Assembly: GCF_017329565.1 (NCBI RefSeq)
Contig: NZ_JAFMTT010000009.1
Strand: one strand, 5' to 3'
Length of the DNA stretch: 64,000 bases
DNA from: Alicyclobacillus mali
GTDB taxonomy: Bacteria; Bacillota; Bacilli; Alicyclobacillales; Alicyclobacillaceae
Every line of letters starts with the position of its first letter. Positions within the stretch are counted from its first letter, which is position 1. A program made the translations under genes and the position numbers. This document shows positions 53,905-62,464 of the stretch, piece after piece. The notes under the pieces were generated by a model that saw only the letters and a list, made by a program, of their open reading frames with translations, did not search any database and was not told the DNA's origin.

Positions 53905-54849
53905 TTGACAAGCGTTCAACGCGTCACGCTGGTGGGGCTCGGCGCCATCGGGGCGAGTTATGGGGAGCGACTGCTCGCGGCACCCGGTATCGATCTGAGG
54001 GTGCTTGTGGACGAGGCGCGCAAGCGCCGATACGAGAAATCGGGCGTTCGCGTGAACGGACGGCGGATCGACTTTCCGCTCTACGTGCCCGCGCATGTCG
54101 TGGAACCGGCAGATCTGGTGCTCTTTTGTGTGAAGTATGACGATCTCGCCGAGGCCATTGAGATGGTGAGTAATCACGTAGGCCCCAACACGATTTTCAT
54201 GTCACTTCTCAACGGGATTGCGAGCGAGGAGGATATCCAGGCGGCGTTTCCAGAAAACGCGGTGCTGCACGCCATCAGCGTCGCCATTGACGCGGTGCGC
54301 GAGGGGCGCGACGTCACGTACTCCAACTTAGGCTACATCTCCTTTGGAGACGCCACGGGGCGCCACGCGGACGCCGTGCGCGCGGTCTGCGACGTGTTCG
54401 ATCGCGCCGGAATCGCCTACGAGACGCCCGACGATATTCTGCGCGCCGTCTGGTGGAAATTCATGATCAATGTGGGGGTTAACCAGGCTTCGGCGGTGTT
54501 GCGCGCGCCCTACGGCGTGTTTCAGCAGTCGGAGGATGCGCGCGAGGTGATGCGCATGGCGATGCGCGAAGTGGTGGCCATCGCTCAAAAACGAGGCATC
54601 TCCCTCGGGGAGGAGGACGTGCGGCGCTTCGACGACATTCTGAACGCCATGTCGCCAAGCGGCAAGACGTCCATGCTTCAGGACGTCGAAGCTGGCCGAC
54701 CGACAGAGGTGGAGCAGTTCGCAGGTAAGGTGATCGACCTCGGCAAACAACTGGGCGTGCCGACGCCCATCAACCGCCTGCTCTACCACGCCATACGCGC
54801 CCATGCGCCGCATGAGCGCTTGCATGCGTTTGTTCCACCTGCGCCGTGA
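53905..54849 (+). CDS. panE: 2-dehydropantoate 2-reductase (ketopantoate reductase)
   Basis: NADPH-dependent step of pantothenate and coenzyme A synthesis. 314 residues. The nucleotide-binding loop is VTLVGLGAIGASYGERL, and the C-terminal ketopantoate domain has WWKFMINVGVNQASAVL and the glutamate-containing KTSMLQDVEAGRPTEVEQFAG. TTG 53905 is the likely start with GAGGGGG about 9 bases upstream; no nearer ATG or GTG exists in frame. Paralogs of PanE are common and may act on other 2-keto acids, so the exact substrate is likely rather than proven. Confidence 0.87.
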   Translation: MTSVQRVTLVGLGAIGASYGERLLAAPGIDLRVLVDEARKRRYEKSGVRVNGRRIDFPLYVPAHVVEPADLVLFCVKYDDLAEAIEMVSNHVGPNTIFMSLLNGIASEEDIQAAFPENAVLHAISVAIDAVREGRDVTYSNLGYISFGDATGRHADAVRAVCDVFDRAGIAYETPDDILRAVWWKFMINVGVNQASAVLRAPYGVFQQSEDAREVMRMAMREVVAIAQKRGISLGEEDVRRFDDILNAMSPSGKTSMLQDVEAGRPTEVEQFAGKVIDLGKQLGVPTPINRLLYHAIRAHAPHERLHAFVPPAP

Positions 54850-54856
54850 CGGGATC

Positions 54857-54901
54857 GCGGACGCCGGAGGTAGCATCGCCGCCCGCGTCCGCGCCACCTC
54901 C
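54857..54901. terminator. Overlapping hairpins between panE and the convergent small-protein gene
   Basis: GCGGACGC (54857-54864) pairs with GCGTCCGC (54885-54892), and GGAGGT (54866-54871) with ACCTCC (54896-54901). The two pairings interlock, so they are alternatives or a pseudoknot. Probably a terminator region; no U-run. Confidence 0.4.
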
Positions 54902-54906
54902 GTCTC

Positions 54907-55191
54907 TCACTGCAACTGGTAGTCTTCCGGCGTCTTCAGCTCGCCCGCGATGGCCTGCTCCATATCGATTCGGATGGCGTCGTCGATGCCCGACTTGCGG
55001 TTTCGATAAAACTTCCGGCCGACGGCAAAGATCTCCCGGCGCAGCGCCTCGTCATCCGGGTGATTCGGCAATTGTTTCAACAGCCTGTAGTACCTGCTCT
55101 CGACGGAGTCCTGCCTGCGGATGTATTGATACAGGTAATAACATCCGCCGAGAACGATCACGGCAGAGATGAGCCAGTACACGAACTTCAT
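54907..55191 (-). CDS. Small membrane-anchored protein of unknown function
   Basis: 94 residues. One N-terminal membrane helix (VYWLISAVIVLGGCYYLYQYI) is followed by a charged, probably helical cytoplasmic or surface tail with the pattern YYRLLKQLPNHPDDEALRR. It has no family I recognise. ATG 55191 has GGAGG-type sequence upstream. It lies downstream of the L,D-transpeptidase gene on the same strand, 106 bases away, and might be co-transcribed. Confidence 0.65.
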   Translation of the reverse strand: MKFVYWLISAVIVLGGCYYLYQYIRRQDSVESRYYRLLKQLPNHPDDEALRREIFAVGRKFYRNRKSGIDDAIRIDMEQAIAGELKTPEDYQLQ

Positions 55192-55297
55192 TGTTGCACG
55201 CCTCCTGAAGGCACGACATCGCTTTTCCCTCCACTAGTTTACCTCGTCTCCCGCGCGCGATCCCGCCCAGGCGCACGTGTTCGCACAAACGACAAAG

Positions 55298-56317
55298 TCA
55301 CGTGGGCAAGGGCGCGGAGGTGATGGTGACGAGCGTGCCGATATGCGTGTACGCAAACACCTTCGCAGCAGCCGCGTAGGGGAGTTCCACGCAGCCGAGG
55401 CTCTGCGGAAAGCCGTACTTCTGGCGAATGAAGCCATGCACTGCACATCCCTGATCAAAGTAGCTCACGTAGGGAACGCCGGGATCGTCGTAGGGTGTGC
55501 CGTTCGGGTCTTTGCCCTTCATATCCTGCGACGCGTACTGCACGTATACGCCGTACGTGCCGTAGGGCGTCGGCGACTGCGGAATGCCCGTGTTGCACAG
55601 CGATGTCAGGACGAGCTTGCCGTCGACCCACAGTTCGAGCTTCTCGGGCAGCGAGGTGGTGACGAGGATATAGCTGTAGGGCTCGGCCGGGGCCGTTTCG
55701 CCAGTCGCCAGAGCTTGGGACAGCGCGTGGATCACATCCGGTCCTGCGATCCCGTCGACCGCGAGGTGATTCTCCGCTTCAAACGCCATCACAGCGCCTT
55801 CGGTGATGGGCGTGTCTTGGTCCGGCGACCACAGGGAGACCCATGCGTTTGGCTCATCATATCGAAGCTGCCACGTTCCCTGTAAGGGTTTGAAGGTTTG
55901 CGCGCGAGCGCTGGCAGACAGGGCGAGGCGCGCGGTCTGCGCGGATGTTGGCGCGGTTGGAGAGAACGTCGCGGGCAGGTACCCCAATACCGCAAGGGAT
56001 TCGTTGAGCCACAGCGCCTTCGGCCCGACATCGCCCACGCCGATGATCACGCCCTCTTCCTGTGAAGTGGATGACTTCGCCAAATGCCCGGATGAGGAGG
56101 TTTTGTCTCTGCTGCTCGTCGCGGATGAGACCCCCTTCTGCGAGAGATTCTGAAGTCTCTTCCAGTCCTGCTGCAGAGAACTCCACGACGACGGCGGGAC
56201 GTTCGGCGATGGGAGCGCCGATTCAACGCTCGTCGCGCCGAGCGAAAAGGGCAGTGGACTCAGCCACACGCAAAACGCCAACGCCAGTGCTATCCAACGA
56301 ATCCACCGAGTGCGCAT
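55298..56317 (-). CDS. L,D-transpeptidase (YkuD family), exported
   Basis: Cell-wall cross-linking or spore-cortex enzyme. 339 residues. It has an N-terminal signal peptide (IRWIALALAFCVWLSPLPF), a low-complexity linker, a peptidoglycan-binding-like region (LNESLAVLGYLPATF and later AVMAFEAENHLAVDGIAG) and the C-terminal YkuD domain. The catalytic His is in AVHGF (about 294) and the Cys in SLGCVEL (about 309). The arginine that normally follows (GCIR or GCVR) is a glutamate. ATG 56317 or 56323 follow GGAGAG; 56317 has better spacing. It has its own promoter at 56393-56422. Confidence 0.83.
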   Translation of the reverse strand: MRTRWIRWIALALAFCVWLSPLPFSLGATSVESALPSPNVPPSSWSSLQQDWKRLQNLSQKGVSSATSSRDKTSSSGHLAKSSTSQEEGVIIGVGDVGPKALWLNESLAVLGYLPATFSPTAPTSAQTARLALSASARAQTFKPLQGTWQLRYDEPNAWVSLWSPDQDTPITEGAVMAFEAENHLAVDGIAGPDVIHALSQALATGETAPAEPYSYILVTTSLPEKLELWVDGKLVLTSLCNTGIPQSPTPYGTYGVYVQYASQDMKGKDPNGTPYDDPGVPYVSYFDQGCAVHGFIRQKYGFPQSLGCVELPYAAAAKVFAYTHIGTLVTITSAPLPT

Positions 56318-56392
56318 GACCATCTCTCCGTCTTCTTCCGGCGAACACCTGGGGCAGAACCCACCGTCGTCGACAGAATCTTCTTCCATCCA

Positions 56393-56422
56393 TATATACT
56401 CTACAGATTGTCAGCGTCACAA
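56393..56422 (-). promoter_or_regulatory. Promoter of the L,D-transpeptidase gene
   Basis: On the minus strand TTGTGA (56422-56417), 18-base spacer, TATATA (56398-56393). Confidence 0.55.
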
Positions 56423-56609
56423 GCTGTCGAACGCTGCAACCGAGTCGCGATCATGGTGTATGCGGCTCAACCGACAACATGCCTGTCGCACGCGGCCTTC
56501 ACGAAATCGTCATGCGACCGCGTCCTTGTGATTCGCTCAAACGAAAAGACGACGGAAGGCCCGTTCTGGTGACACGACCAGACGTCTTTAATCGACAGGA
56601 CTTTTGATG

Positions 56610-56636
56610 TTGTTCACTTCTGTTCCATGGTATAAT
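56610..56636 (+). promoter_or_regulatory. Promoter of the small hydrophobic protein gene
   Basis: A consensus TATAAT at 56631-56636 preceded by TTGTTC (56610-56615) at a short 15-base spacing. The -10 is convincing, the -35 less so. Confidence 0.5.
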
Positions 56637-56674
56637 CGGGAATACCAACTTTGTGCGGAATGCGGGGGCCAAGT

Positions 56675-56905
56675 GTGTTGCGCGCACTTACGACGTTGGC
56701 GAGGAGCCTGTTGACCATCGTGACCGCGGCCATTTTGTTCGCGTTCAACTTTGAATTGGTCGGCATCGTGGCGTTTCGCTACCTGTACAACCCGCATGGG
56801 GCCATGGGACATGACATCGCGCTGGTTTTGCACGTGCTGTTGTCGGTTGTCCTGACCGCATGGATGTATCGCCAGTTTTTTCACGAACACCTATGGCGTG
56901 CGTGA
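56675..56905 (+). CDS. Small two-helix membrane protein, unknown function
   Basis: About 76 residues. It has two hydrophobic segments (LLTIVTAAILFAFNFELVGIV and DIALVLHVLLSVVLTAWMY) joined by a short loop, with a C-terminal HLWRA. No family recognised. GTG 56675 has GGGGG 6 bases upstream; TTG 56651 is a longer alternative. Independent evidence that it is real: a TATAAT promoter just before it and a strong terminator just after it. Confidence 0.6.
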   Translation: MLRALTTLARSLLTIVTAAILFAFNFELVGIVAFRYLYNPHGAMGHDIALVLHVLLSVVLTAWMYRQFFHEHLWRA

Positions 56906-56930
56906 CCCGCGCCAGCCATCGCCCCAGAAG

Positions 56931-56967
56931 GAAGGGCTGTTCCCGGAATGGATGGGAACAGCCCTTC
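56931..56967. terminator. Bidirectional terminator, 14-bp perfect stem
   Basis: 56931-56944 pairs with 56954-56967 around a 9-base loop. It lies between convergent genes and can serve both. Confidence 0.8.
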
Positions 56968-56976
56968 GTGTGCGAA

Positions 56977-57981
56977 TCAAGAGACCTTGACAACCAGTTT
57001 GCCCGTGTTCACGCCGGTGAACAGGCCCAAGAACGCGTCGATGGTCTGATCGAATCCCTCGATCACGGTTTCGCGCGATTTGAGCCGGCCCTCGTTGAAC
57101 CAGGTCTGCAGCTTTTGGAGTCCTTCCGGGAAGCGAGGGGCGTAGTCGCCGACAATGAACCCTTGCATCTTCGCTTTCCGTGTCAGAAGCAGCGGGCCCG
57201 GGCGGGGGCCGACGTCCGGCTTGTCGAGGTTGTACAGCGCAATCTGCCCGCAAAGCGAAATCCGTGCGAACTCGTTGATGCGCTTCAGCACCTCATCCGA
57301 AACCGTGCCGCCGACGTTGTCAAAATACACGTCAATCCCGTCAGCGCAGGCCTGTTTCAGGTCTTCCGCGAACGTGGGAGACTTGTAGTTGACCGCCGCA
57401 TCGAAGCCGAGTTCCTCGGTCAAAAAGCGGACCTTCTCGTCGGACCCGGCAATTCCGACCGCGCGGCATCCCAGGATCTTCGCGATTTGGCCTACCACCA
57501 TGCCGACCGCGCCCGCAGCTCCTGACACGACGACGGTCTCACCGGGTTTCGGGTCACACACGTCAATGAGGCCAAAATAGGCGGTCAAGCCAGTCATGCC
57601 GAGCAGGCCAAGCGCGAGTGTCAACGGTTCCGGCGCGGGTTGGAGCTTCTGAACCTTCGCGCCAGGCACGACGGCGTGCGTCTGCCAGCCCGTCTGGGTG
57701 AGCACCACGTCGCCAGGGCGCAGATGCTCCGCCTTAGATTCGACGATCTCACACACGGCGCCGCCGGTAATCGGCTCATTCAGGCGATACGGAGGGACGT
57801 ACGACTTCACGTCGTTCATGCGCCCGCGCATGTATGGATCGACCGACAAATACAACGTTTTGACAAGCACCTGGCCGTCTTCAAGCGGCGGGAGATCGAC
57901 GGTTTCAAAGCGAAAACAGTCGAGTGTGGGCGTGCCCTGCGGCCGCTGGGCCAGGACGATGCGCTTGGCGGTGACAGTCAT
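56977..57981 (-). CDS. NADP-dependent MDR oxidoreductase (CurA/leukotriene-B4-dehydrogenase-like)
   Basis: Reduces the double bond of enones or 2-alkenals with NADPH. 334 residues of the zinc-independent medium-chain reductase group. The N-terminal lobe has LSVDPYMRGRMNDVKSYVPPY, diagnostic for this branch; the nucleotide-binding motif is VVSGAAGAVGMVVGQIAKILG, then VGIAGSDEKVRFLTEELGFD and DVYFDNVGG. ATG 57981 follows GGAGGTG by 6 bases. It is divergent from the fetAB-like operon. The physiological substrate is unknown. Confidence 0.88.
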   Translation of the reverse strand: MTVTAKRIVLAQRPQGTPTLDCFRFETVDLPPLEDGQVLVKTLYLSVDPYMRGRMNDVKSYVPPYRLNEPITGGAVCEIVESKAEHLRPGDVVLTQTGWQTHAVVPGAKVQKLQPAPEPLTLALGLLGMTGLTAYFGLIDVCDPKPGETVVVSGAAGAVGMVVGQIAKILGCRAVGIAGSDEKVRFLTEELGFDAAVNYKSPTFAEDLKQACADGIDVYFDNVGGTVSDEVLKRINEFARISLCGQIALYNLDKPDVGPRPGPLLLTRKAKMQGFIVGDYAPRFPEGLQKLQTWFNEGRLKSRETVIEGFDQTIDAFLGLFTGVNTGKLVVKVS

Positions 57982-58079
57982 GGGAGCACCTCCGTCCAAT
58001 TCGATACACCAATGGTTGGGGCACAATACGGATGCCCGGCCCTCAGTATACACCAAGTGAAGAACGGAGGAGAAACGAG

Positions 58080-58808
58080 GTGGCATCGCGTGCAGTCGAA
58101 CTCAAGAAGGTCGGCTTCGAAACAGGCGGCCTGTGGCTGCTCCGAGGCGTGTCAGCCGAGGTGGAGGAGGGGCAGACCGTGGCCATCATCGGCCCGTCCG
58201 GCGCGGGGAAGAGCACGCTCATTTCGCTCATCAACCTGATGCGCACGCCGACCGAGGGCGAAATTGTGGTGCTCGGCCGTGAGGTACGCGCGTGGCAGGT
58301 GCGCGAGCTGCGGCAGCGGGTGGGCATGGTGTTTCAGTCGCCCGTCATCTTTCCCGGCAGCGTGCGGCATAATGTGCTGTTTGGCCTCGAGTTGCACCGC
58401 CGTCCGCCTCGGGATGCGGCGGAACTCCTCCACATGGTGGATCTTCCAGCCCATCTCGAGGATCACGCCGCGGAAGACCTGTCGGGCGGCCAGAAGAGCC
58501 GCGTCGCACTGGCGCGCACGCTCGCCATGGAGCCTGACATCCTGCTTCTCGATGAGGTGACCGCAGCGCTCGACGTGCACGCGAAGCGTGAGGTGGAATC
58601 GACCCTTCTTCGCTTAAAGCGGGAGCTGGGCAAGACCATGCTGTGGGTCACGCACGATCTCGACCAGGCCCGCCGCGTGGCGGACGAGGTGTGGTTTGTC
58701 GCCGGCGGAAGGCTCGTGGAGCGCGGATCGCCAGATCAGCTCTTCAGCGCGCCGCAAAGCGAAGCGCTCAGGTCGTTTTTGGCGGAGGGTGGAGACGTGA
58801 AGTCATGA
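58080..58808 (+). CDS. fetA: ABC transporter ATP-binding protein (FetA/YbbL type)
   Basis: ATPase partner of the permease encoded next. 242 residues with Walker A GPSGAGKSTL (about 40), Q-loop region GMVFQSPVIFPGSV, signature LSGGQKSRVALAR and Walker B ILLLDEVTAALD. In E. coli the FetAB pair exports iron and protects against oxidative stress. GTG 58080 has ACGGAGGAG 7 bases upstream. The gene overlaps fetB by four bases (ATGA). The metal role is inferred from the permease family. Confidence 0.82.
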   Translation: MASRAVELKKVGFETGGLWLLRGVSAEVEEGQTVAIIGPSGAGKSTLISLINLMRTPTEGEIVVLGREVRAWQVRELRQRVGMVFQSPVIFPGSVRHNVLFGLELHRRPPRDAAELLHMVDLPAHLEDHAAEDLSGGQKSRVALARTLAMEPDILLLDEVTAALDVHAKREVESTLLRLKRELGKTMLWVTHDLDQARRVADEVWFVAGGRLVERGSPDQLFSAPQSEALRSFLAEGGDVKS

Positions 58809-59563
58809 GTTACGCATCGCTCTCGTTCACTGTATTGTTTGTGGCGCTTTCCATCGCGCTGTCGCTGTGGCTTCGCCTCGGCGTGGCGCGCGACATCGTG
58901 ATGGCCGCGGTGCGCGCCACCGTGCAACTCATTGTCATTGGCTACATCCTGAAATTCGTGTTTGCATCTCACCGGCTGATCTTCATCCTCCTCATGGTGG
59001 CCCTCATCATCGCAGTCGCCGCATGGAACGCGCGCGGGAGAGCCAAAGGTATCCCGGGCGCTTTCTGGCGAATTGCGCTCGGACTCGTCGTCACCGAGGT
59101 GCTGACCCAAGTCGTGCTCGTGGGGTTCGGCGTGATCCCGTTTCAGGCGCGCTACGTCATCACGACGTCCGGCATGATTGTCGGCAACTCCATGGTCGCG
59201 GCGGGTCTCTTGATGAATCGGCTGCGGCGCGAAGTGGAGAGTGGACGGGGCGAGATCATGGCCATCCTCGCGCTCGGCGGAACGCCCCGGCAGGCGATCT
59301 ATCCGCGGCTCGTGCAGGCCATCCGCGCCGGCATGATCCCGACCATCGACTCCACGAAGACAACCGGACTCGTGCAGCTGCCGGGCATGATGACCGGCCA
59401 GATCATCGCCGGTCAAGACCCCGTGCAGGCAGTCAGGTACCAACTCATGATTTTGTTCTGCATCCTGGCGGGATCGGCCGTGACGAGCATTGTGATTGGG
59501 TTTCTGACGTACCCGACGCTGTTCACGCGGTATCAGCAGCTGCGGGAGGACGTGTTGACGTGA
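58805..59563 (+). CDS. fetB: ABC exporter permease (FetB/YbbM, UPF0014)
   Basis: 252 residues, six to seven predicted membrane helices. Family features are GYILKFVFA, TTSGMIVGNSMVAAGLLMNRL, ILALGGTPRQAIYPRLVQAIRAGMIPTIDSTKTTGLVQLPGMMTGQI (read in pieces), typical of the FetB group. It starts at ATG 58805 inside the end of fetA and ends in a GTGA overlap with the flavin monooxygenase. The three-gene operon is tightly coupled. Iron export is the established role of the E. coli homolog, not shown here. Confidence 0.83.
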   Translation: MSYASLSFTVLFVALSIALSLWLRLGVARDIVMAAVRATVQLIVIGYILKFVFASHRLIFILLMVALIIAVAAWNARGRAKGIPGAFWRIALGLVVTEVLTQVVLVGFGVIPFQARYVITTSGMIVGNSMVAAGLLMNRLRREVESGRGEIMAILALGGTPRQAIYPRLVQAIRAGMIPTIDSTKTTGLVQLPGMMTGQIIAGQDPVQAVRYQLMILFCILAGSAVTSIVIGFLTYPTLFTRYQQLREDVLT

Positions 59564-60747
59564 AGCTCGGCATCGTAGGCGCGGGGGTTGCGGGGCTCGC
59601 CGCCGCTCTGGCTTGCACCCGCGCGAGCGTTGCGTATGACCTGCTCGATCGCGCCACACAGCCGCTCGAGGGCGGGGTGGCGCTGACGCTGTGGCCGAAC
59701 GCGCTTCGGGCTCTGCGCGATCTCGGCGTGGACGTGCGCGGTGCGGGGTGGGCGGCAATTGAGGAGGGCGACATTGCCGACATGCACGGGCGCGCGCTGT
59801 ATCGGCTGCCGCTCTCGTGGATGGAGGCGCGGTTTGGCTTTTTGCCCGTGTGCGTGCGCCGCTCAGATCTGCTTCGGCAGATGCATAATGCGGCGGGAAG
59901 CCCGCGCATCGAGCTGTGCGAGGTGCGCCGCCTATCGGTATCTGCGGGACGGGTGGAGGTGGAAACGGATGCGGGGCTCCGGTCCTACGACGGCCTGCTT
60001 CTCGCGGATGGCATTCGGGGCACCGCGCGGCAATCGCTCGTGCAGGCGCGCACGCGTCCGACCCACTACGCGGCCTGGCGCGGCATCGCGCACGGCGTGG
60101 ATGTTGGGCGGAGGATGCGAGAGATCTGGGGGCGCGGTTTTCGGTTTGGTTACGCCGCGATGGGCGCGGGGGACGTGTACTGGTTTGCCACCATCAATCG
60201 CAGCCGACTGGGGCGCGCGGGTGGTGCGCCCGAGGCGTGGCACATCCTCACAACGCTTGCCGCTGAAAGTCCGTCGGAGGTGGCGAGGTTGATGGCGGCG
60301 ACGCCGACGGAGGGGGTCTACGCGCACGCTATCGACGATCTCGTCCCCGGCCTGCCCCTCGCCGTGGGCCGGATTGCCCTTCTCGGGGACACCGCGCACG
60401 CCATCACGCCAAACCTGGGGTTTGGGGGTGGGCTTGCGCTCGAGGACGGCGCTGCGCTCATGCGGGCGCTTTTGGCACACCGGGGCGCGGAGGAGCCTGG
60501 CGCGCTGGCGGCGGCGTTTCAGGCCTACGCTGAAGTACGGAGACGGCGCGTGGCGTGGATGGCGCAGGTCACCCGCTGTCTTGGCGATGTCATGCAATGG
60601 GAAGGGAAGGCCGCGGCTTTCGCGCGGGACACGGTGTTTCGCTGGATGGCGCCGCTCGGCGACAGGCTGGTGTGGACGTGGGTGTTGGGCGGGTTAAGCG
60701 TTACGGGCCCGGAGGCTGCGGCCTCCGATGTTCGGCAGCCGAAGTAG
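59560..60747 (+). CDS. FAD-dependent monooxygenase (UbiH/zeaxanthin-epoxidase-like)
   Basis: Class A flavoprotein hydroxylase, 395 residues. The FAD-binding GXGXXG is at the N-terminus (LGIVGAGVAGLAAAL), the DG motif is LLLADGIRG near 145, and the GD motif is GDTAHAITPNLGFGGGLALEDG near 277. These three place it firmly in the family. It starts at the GTG of the GTGA overlap with fetB; the open frame extends upstream of it only by chance. The substrate is unknown. The coupling to a FetAB-like exporter is unusual. Confidence 0.85.
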   Translation: MKLGIVGAGVAGLAAALACTRASVAYDLLDRATQPLEGGVALTLWPNALRALRDLGVDVRGAGWAAIEEGDIADMHGRALYRLPLSWMEARFGFLPVCVRRSDLLRQMHNAAGSPRIELCEVRRLSVSAGRVEVETDAGLRSYDGLLLADGIRGTARQSLVQARTRPTHYAAWRGIAHGVDVGRRMREIWGRGFRFGYAAMGAGDVYWFATINRSRLGRAGGAPEAWHILTTLAAESPSEVARLMAATPTEGVYAHAIDDLVPGLPLAVGRIALLGDTAHAITPNLGFGGGLALEDGAALMRALLAHRGAEEPGALAAAFQAYAEVRRRRVAWMAQVTRCLGDVMQWEGKAAAFARDTVFRWMAPLGDRLVWTWVLGGLSVTGPEAAASDVRQPK

Positions 60748-60793
60748 ATTCGGAGCACCGTCCGCACATCACGGTATCCGCAGCCGGCGCTTT

Positions 60794-60825
60794 ATGTTAA
60801 CCTATGATCATCACTAGGTTTACAA
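60794..60825 (+). promoter_or_regulatory. BirA operator upstream of bioB
   Basis: ATGTTAACC (60794-60802), 14 bases, GGTTTACAA (60817-60825). It matches the Firmicute biotin-repressor site (TTGTTAACC, about 15 bases, GGTTAACAA) with one mismatch per arm. Its end lies two bases before the AGGAG ribosome binding site. Confidence 0.8.
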
Positions 60826-60839
60826 TAGGAGCGATGGCC

Positions 60840-61841
60840 GTGATCGATCTGCGCCTATATCCCAGCCGATGGGCGTCTCTCGCCCAGCGCGTCCTCGACG
60901 GTCGAGCCGTGACGCGCCAAGAAGCCCTCGACATTCTGCGCTCGAGTGACGACGAACTTCTGGATCTCCTCGCCGCCGCCTTCCTCATCCGCAGGCGGTA
61001 CTTCGGCAAGAAGGTCAAGCTCAACATGATCATCAACGCCAAGTCGAAGATGTGCCCCGAGGACTGCGCGTACTGCTCCCAGTCCGCCATCTCCAAGGCC
61101 GCGGTATCCAAGTATCCGCTGGTCTCGAAAGAGGACATCCTCGCCGGCGCGCGCGAAGCCGAGCGCCGCAAGGCCGGCACGTATTGCATTGTCATCAGTG
61201 GCAGGCGGCCGTCGGATCGGGAGGTTGAGCGCATCGCCGAGGCCGTGGAGGAAATCCGCGCCACCACGAGACTCAAGATCTGCTGCTGCCTTGGGCTCCT
61301 GACACCCGATCAGGCGGAGAGGCTCGCCCAAGCCGGCGTGCACCGGTACAACCACAACTTGAACACGAGCCGAGATCGATATGCCGACATCTGCACCACC
61401 CACACCTATGACGATCGCGTCCAGACCCTGGATCGCGTGAAAGAGGCGGGCATCTCGCCGTGTTCCGGCGTCATCTTTGGCATGGGCGAATCGGATGAAG
61501 AGGCAGTGGACATGGCGTTTGCCCTGAAGGAGTTGGACGCCGACTCTATCCCGTGCAACTTCCTGAATCCCATCCCGGGCACGCCGCTCGAAGGCATGGA
61601 GACGTTGAACCCGCGGCGGTGCCTGAAGCTTCTCTGCATGATGCGCTTCGTGAATCCGTCGAAGGAGATTCGCATCGCGGGCGGGCGCGAACGCAACCTG
61701 CGCAGTCTGCAGGTGCTTGGCCTGTACCCGGCCAACTCCATCTTCGTCGGGGACTATCTGACGACGCCCGGGCAGGCGCCGACGGAGGACTGGGCGATGA
61801 TTGAAGACCTCGGGTTTGAGATTGAAGAATGCGCGTTGTGA
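60840..61841 (+). CDS. bioB: Biotin synthase
   Basis: Radical SAM enzyme that inserts sulfur into dethiobiotin, the last step of biotin synthesis. 333 residues from GTG 60840, 8 bases after AGGAG (ATG 60834 is too close; the frame continues to 60804). The radical SAM cluster motif is CPEDCAYCSQS, preceded by VKLNMIINAKSK, and later motifs include YNHNLNTSRDRY, GMGESDEEAVDMAF, NPIPGTPLEG and AGGRERNLRSLQ, the last holding the [2Fe-2S] arginine. No other bio gene is adjacent. Repression by biotin through BirA is expected. Confidence 0.95.
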   Translation: MIDLRLYPSRWASLAQRVLDGRAVTRQEALDILRSSDDELLDLLAAAFLIRRRYFGKKVKLNMIINAKSKMCPEDCAYCSQSAISKAAVSKYPLVSKEDILAGAREAERRKAGTYCIVISGRRPSDREVERIAEAVEEIRATTRLKICCCLGLLTPDQAERLAQAGVHRYNHNLNTSRDRYADICTTHTYDDRVQTLDRVKEAGISPCSGVIFGMGESDEEAVDMAFALKELDADSIPCNFLNPIPGTPLEGMETLNPRRCLKLLCMMRFVNPSKEIRIAGGRERNLRSLQVLGLYPANSIFVGDYLTTPGQAPTEDWAMIEDLGFEIEECAL

Positions 61842-62017
61842 GGATGCTGATCTGAACATGGATGCAGCGGGCGAGGCGAACAGACGGGGAAGGGGCGGGT
61901 GCACGAGCGACGGGCGCGACGCGAGGCGCCCGGCCCAATTCCACGAGTCCTACGTATGGAAGATGACTGCGAAGTCATGCCCTATGATCGGCGCCGTTCC
62001 TCACTGAGGACGAATGC

Positions 62018-62464
62018 TCAATGCTTCATTGGATAGTGGGGAACCGCGAAGTCCTGAAGGATTTGTAAGTTTCGGATCTGTCCAAGGCCATTTCGATAGG
62101 TTGCGAACACGACCGCGTTTCCATCGGTGAAATTTGGGCTAGAAAGCCATGCGTTGATGACTCTCACCTGAAAGGGCAGTTTCGATTGGTTTACCAATAG
62201 GATAAGGTCATGTTTGAACACTTTCTCAGTCAAGCGCGGATCGCTTAGATACGGTGCCAAATACTGTGCTCCGGTATTCGAATCATCCACCGTTACGAGG
62301 GGAAGCTGTCGAAAGCTTTGCGCTTCCGCACGAACCATGTCGTGCTTCAACACCCTAGATACATAGGCATCCTGTTGGTTTGCGATATAGAGATACAAGC
62401 ATGCTAAAATGAAGACAACCAAGAGAATGGGGAATATTACAAAAGAAATTCGCTTGATTCGCAT
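62018..62464 (-). CDS. Membrane-anchored protein of unknown function
   Basis: 148 residues. An N-terminal signal-anchor (ISFVIFPILLVVFILACLYLYI) precedes an extracytoplasmic domain with DDSNTGAQYLAPYLSDPRL and a C-terminal basic tail. ATG 62464 follows GAGGGAG by 9 bases; the longer frame to 62557 has no site. Base composition is clearly lower in GC than its neighbours, hinting at a different origin. No family was recognised. The 176 bases between bioB and this gene contain nothing else I can support. Confidence 0.6.
   Translation of the reverse strand: MRIKRISFVIFPILLVVFILACLYLYIANQQDAYVSRVLKHDMVRAEAQSFRQLPLVTVDDSNTGAQYLAPYLSDPRLTEKVFKHDLILLVNQSKLPFQVRVINAWLSSPNFTDGNAVVFATYRNGLGQIRNLQILQDFAVPHYPMKH

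Larger units (their letters stand above)
56318..56674. other. 357-base divergent intergenic region with two promoters
   Basis: It separates the L,D-transpeptidase gene (minus) from the small hydrophobic protein gene (plus). Apart from the two promoter-like elements listed, it has no feature I can identify. Confidence 0.5.

Noticed and set aside
58867..59559. N-terminal extension of the flavin monooxygenase by 231 codons
   Set aside because: It overlaps fetB in another frame; the FAD motif begins right after GTG 59560.
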